Assembly (NCBI GenBank): GCA_964611035.1
Contig: CAZSWT010000125.1
Span: 1-6,570, forward strand
Reading direction: 5' to 3'
Length of the DNA stretch: 6,570 nt
Source of the DNA: B33-G16 sp964611035
GTDB taxonomy: Bacteria > Desulfobacterota > DSM-4660 > Desulfatiglandales > B25-G16
The notes under the pieces were generated by a model. It saw nothing but the letters and a program-made list of their open reading frames with translations. It was not told the origin of the DNA and made no database searches. Both the position numbers and the translations under genes were made by a program. Of this stretch, positions 4,901-6,570 are shown piece by piece; the stretch's first letter is position 1, and each line of letters starts with the position of its first letter.

Positions 4901-5734
4901 TTATCGTTTTTGCTTTTTATCCCAAGACTCTAATATGAATGTAGCTATAGTATGCGCAGAATGAATAGCCAATCTTGCGTGGCGTGGTTCAAGGTGGTAA
5001 AGTTTTCGTCCTGAACCGTGAGCCGAACTTGTGTGCGTTCTTAAAGCCCCAATTCCTGAGACAATGGAAATTATACCACTCAATATTTCTTTTAGATCTC
5101 TATCCTCTACCGAAGATGGATCAAACCCAAGATCCTTTCGTACAATACTCCATACCGGCTGAAGATCCTGTCTTCTTGGCATTTCAAGACCTTCATCCTC
5201 AATGTATATTTTGCATGTTGATTCAAGTATATTTGAGGCAGCCGAAACAGCTTCTCTCGGATTAGACTCCACATTTCTAATAGCTCTATCAAATTCATCA
5301 TGAATTGAAACGAAGTCCTGATCACGGATTATCTTCTCAAGTGTCCGTGAAGGAGCAGCTCCCCCCGCAGTAACAATGCCCCCTTTTATGTACCTCAAGC
5401 CAGCCCTTGAAAGATCACGCTCAATTTTGTCTTTTCTTTCTGCATTTTCCTTTCCCCAAGAATCATCTGGGTTACAGTCTGCCTCCATATAACCTTCAAT
5501 TAATCGACCTAATATTTTTAAAGGCTCAACTGATTCATCCTTATTAATCCTACGAAGCCATTCCTGGACCTTTACGACTTTACTTGCTGGAGGAGGTTCA
5601 CCAGGAGCATCAGCATACATAAATAAACTGTCCAAGGAGGCATGAGTCTCATGCTGAGGTATTATTTCACTAAGTATAGATATTATTGGGGCAGGTATTA
5701 ATTGACGCATTGTTTTCGATTTAGAAAGTCGCAT
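4901..5734 (-). CDS. Abortive-infection family protein with C-terminal Abi_C (HEPN-like) domain
   Basis: A 277-residue, mostly helical protein. The C-terminal part (about 145-275) matches the Abi_C pattern of abortive-infection proteins: helix with REAVSAASNILESTCK (160-175), then GALRTHTSSAHG (229-240), then RHARLAIHSAHTIATFILESW (251-271). R232 and H239 form an R-x6-H motif, the signature of HEPN-type RNases, so RNA cleavage on phage infection is the likely activity. The N-terminal 140 residues carry an arginine/lysine-rich helical stretch and a GGIVTAGGAAPSRTLEKII linker before the domain; I do not recognise a separate fold there. Neither ATG 5734 nor the internal ATG 5710 has a good ribosome site, so the start is uncertain. 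A -10-like TATAAAAT lies about 55 nt upstream. The HEPN/Toprim gene follows after 103 nt on the same strand, suggesting joint function. Family call is confident; activity is inferred. Confidence 0.85.
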   Translation of the reverse strand: MRLSKSKTMRQLIPAPIISILSEIIPQHETHASLDSLFMYADAPGEPPPASKVVKVQEWLRRINKDESVEPLKILGRLIEGYMEADCNPDDSWGKENAERKDKIERDLSRAGLRYIKGGIVTAGGAAPSRTLEKIIRDQDFVSIHDEFDRAIRNVESNPREAVSAASNILESTCKIYIEDEGLEMPRRQDLQPVWSIVRKDLGFDPSSVEDRDLKEILSGIISIVSGIGALRTHTSSAHGSGRKLYHLEPRHARLAIHSAHTIATFILESWDKKQKR

Positions 5735-5782
5735 GTCAAAGCAGCTATGGTTTTAAGACACCCAACCTTAGATTGTGCTGCC

Positions 5783-5797
5783 TGTATGCATTTTATA
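5783..5797 (-). promoter_or_regulatory. Possible -10 box and shared element upstream of the Abi_C-type gene
   Basis: On the minus strand TAG-TATAAAAT runs into GCATACA, 49 nt before the start at 5734. TATAAA is a good -10 candidate, but no clear -35 lies at 16-18 nt. The TAAAATGCATACA part recurs, with one extra T, upstream of the HEPN/Toprim gene at 4884-4897. ATGCAT at its centre is itself palindromic. Confidence 0.3.
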
Positions 5798-6000
5798 CTA
5801 TTGCCACACAAAATTCAGATTGCAATTATCCAATAAGTAAGATGTGTTGTCCAATAATGAGTGTAATATTTGGAAAGGTATTATATCTGATTCCGATAAA
5901 AATGCCACCCAAAAGATTTGCGAGGTTCAGGGGAAACCATACTGACATAAGATTTAGGGATTTTCAGACGGCCATTGTTCCATACCCTTACCACCTGACC

Positions 6001-6044
6001 TTGAAAAAGAAAAGGCGGCGAAAGATAACACCTTTAACCGCCTT
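6001..6044 (-). terminator. Rho-independent terminator of the toxin-antitoxin operon
   Basis: On the minus strand AAGGCGG (6044-6038) pairs with CCGCCTT (6018-6012), and an inner AAAG/CTTT pair lies within the loop. TTTTCTTTTTC follows. It lies about 50 nt after the toxin stop, so it ends the toxin-antitoxin transcript and makes the Abi_C-type gene a separate transcription unit. Confidence 0.85.
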
Positions 6045-6092
6045 CTACTCTGCTCTAAGAGTTATTGAATTATTTAAGCCCGCCCCCCTTCA

Positions 6093-6413
6093 TTAGGAGC
6101 CGCCTTGCTGTCGGTTTCGAAGCGTCTTTTGAATAATCGCAGGATTTCGTGCGCAATGAAATAGGCCGAACACAACTACCTTATCATCTTCGATGCTGAA
6201 GTAGATTGCGTACGGAAATCGTCTCAGAAGTGTGCGTCTGAAATCCTTGTAAATCTTGCGGCATAAAAACGGATTCCGTGATATCTCTTGTGCACAGGCG
6301 TAAAAAACTCTAAGAAATTCATCACCTAATCCCGCCACTTTTTCCTCATACCATCCATAGCCGCCTATAGCATCCTCTTCAACTTCTGGTCGAAATGACA
6401 GAACATAGGTCAT
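6093..6413 (-). CDS. ParE/RelE-family toxin
   Basis: A 106-residue protein with the ParE/RelE fold pattern. It opens with a strand (YVLSFRPEVEED), followed by a helix with WYEEKVAGLGDEFL (21-34), which is typical of ParE-type toxins. ISRNPFLCRKIYKDFRRTLLRRFPYAIYF (44-72) then carries the basic strand pair (R59, R60, R64, R65), and VVVFGLFHCARNP (79-91) ends in the usual H86 and R89. Members either poison gyrase (ParE) or cleave mRNA on the ribosome (RelE); sequence alone does not decide which. The ATG overlaps the antitoxin stop as ATGA, giving translational coupling with antitoxin first. A terminator follows at 6001-6044. Length is normal and no key residue seems missing, so the toxin should be functional. 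Confidence 0.88.
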   Translation of the reverse strand: MTYVLSFRPEVEEDAIGGYGWYEEKVAGLGDEFLRVFYACAQEISRNPFLCRKIYKDFRRTLLRRFPYAIYFSIEDDKVVVFGLFHCARNPAIIQKTLRNRQQGGS

Positions 6414-6570
6414 TTTCTCGTCTCAATCCGCACCTGGAGCTCTTCAAGTGAGAGAAGTTCACCGGGGGAATTGATGTGTCGCTCAAGTCTTCTGTCCAGC
6501 TCTGCTTTGTGGCTTTCAGGTACAGGGATATGAGAGTCATCAGATGCGATACTGTCCCACAAATCCTCAA
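6410..6570 (-). CDS. Addiction-module antitoxin, 3' end only (continues beyond window)
   Basis: The last 52 codons of a minus-strand gene open at the window edge; the first complete codon is at 6568-6566. The product begins EDLWDSIASDD and continues with VPESHKAELDRRLERH, then SPGELLSLEELQVRIETRK. This is the C-terminal pattern of the short addiction-module (Unstab_antitox, PF09720-type) antitoxins that pair with ParE/RelE toxins: the LWDSI helix, a Pro-rich turn, an ELDRRL helix and a final LEEL helix. These are usually about 70-80 residues, so some 20-25 are missing. The stop codon overlaps the toxin start (ATGA). The antitoxin normally represses its own promoter together with the toxin; that promoter is outside the window. 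Confidence 0.8.
   Translation of the reverse strand, partial: EDLWDSIASDDSHIPVPESHKAELDRRLERHINSPGELLSLEELQVRIETRK

Larger units (their letters stand above)
5735..6092. other. Intergenic region between toxin and Abi_C-type genes
   Basis: No convincing gene. A 107-codon plus-strand frame (5773-6096) lacks a ribosome site, spans the terminator, and gives a compositionally odd product. The stretch holds the toxin-antitoxin terminator (6001-6044), AT-rich DNA, and the probable promoter area of the Abi_C-type gene with its TATAAAATGCATACA element (5783-5797). Confidence 0.5.

Noticed and set aside
5773..6096. 107-codon plus-strand frame between the toxin and Abi_C-type genes
   Set aside because: No ribosome site, odd composition, overlaps the minus-strand terminator and the toxin's 3' end.
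6379..6570. 63-codon minus-strand frame at the right edge
   Set aside because: It is a frame-shifted shadow of the antitoxin; the correct frame ends at 6410 with the antitoxin pattern and the ATGA overlap.

Overview
The window is bacterial DNA: compact genes with strong Shine-Dalgarno sites, mostly moderate to low GC. The 98-residue protein at the left end and the general style make me think of a deltaproteobacterium (Desulfobacterota-like), but nothing here fixes the taxonomy. There is no rRNA, tRNA, CRISPR array or recognisable transposase gene.

Layout. Left part (1-1890), plus strand: an untranslated leader with a terminator-like hairpin (163-207), a 98-residue protein of unknown function (266-562), its terminator (607-634), a leader holding a 12-codon mini-ORF with a CxxC motif (658-696), and a secreted or membrane-anchored protein of unknown function (843-1649). 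A strong intrinsic terminator follows at 1861-1892. Middle part (2082-3081), minus strand: a 72-residue cysteine-containing protein and, 13 nt downstream, a dimethylarginine dimethylaminohydrolase-type enzyme. They are probably one operon, with three iterated TGTAAA...ACATT motifs upstream of it.

Right part (3445-6570), minus strand: this looks like a small defence or accessory island. In transcription order it holds the 3' end of an antitoxin gene (open at the window edge), a ParE/RelE-type toxin overlapping it by ATGA, a Rho-independent terminator, an Abi_C-type abortive-infection protein with an R-x6-H HEPN RNase motif, and a HEPN/Toprim-type protein with Toprim acidic residues. The last gene's stop codon lies inside a 72-nt element built like an integron attC recombination site (3445-3516).

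The main observation is that the HEPN/Toprim gene may be an integron-type gene cassette. Its 3' attC-like element begins with GCCTAAC, and a TTAGGC hexamer at the expected 5' boundary of the cassette (4826-4831) is the match needed to rebuild the other core box on circularisation. A second bulged hairpin lies directly upstream, between it and the Abi_C gene. The Abi_C and Toprim genes also share an upstream TAAAAT(T)GCATACA element. Together they are a candidate two-gene anti-phage system: a HEPN RNase-like effector plus a Toprim nuclease-like partner. Function is inferred from domains and context only.
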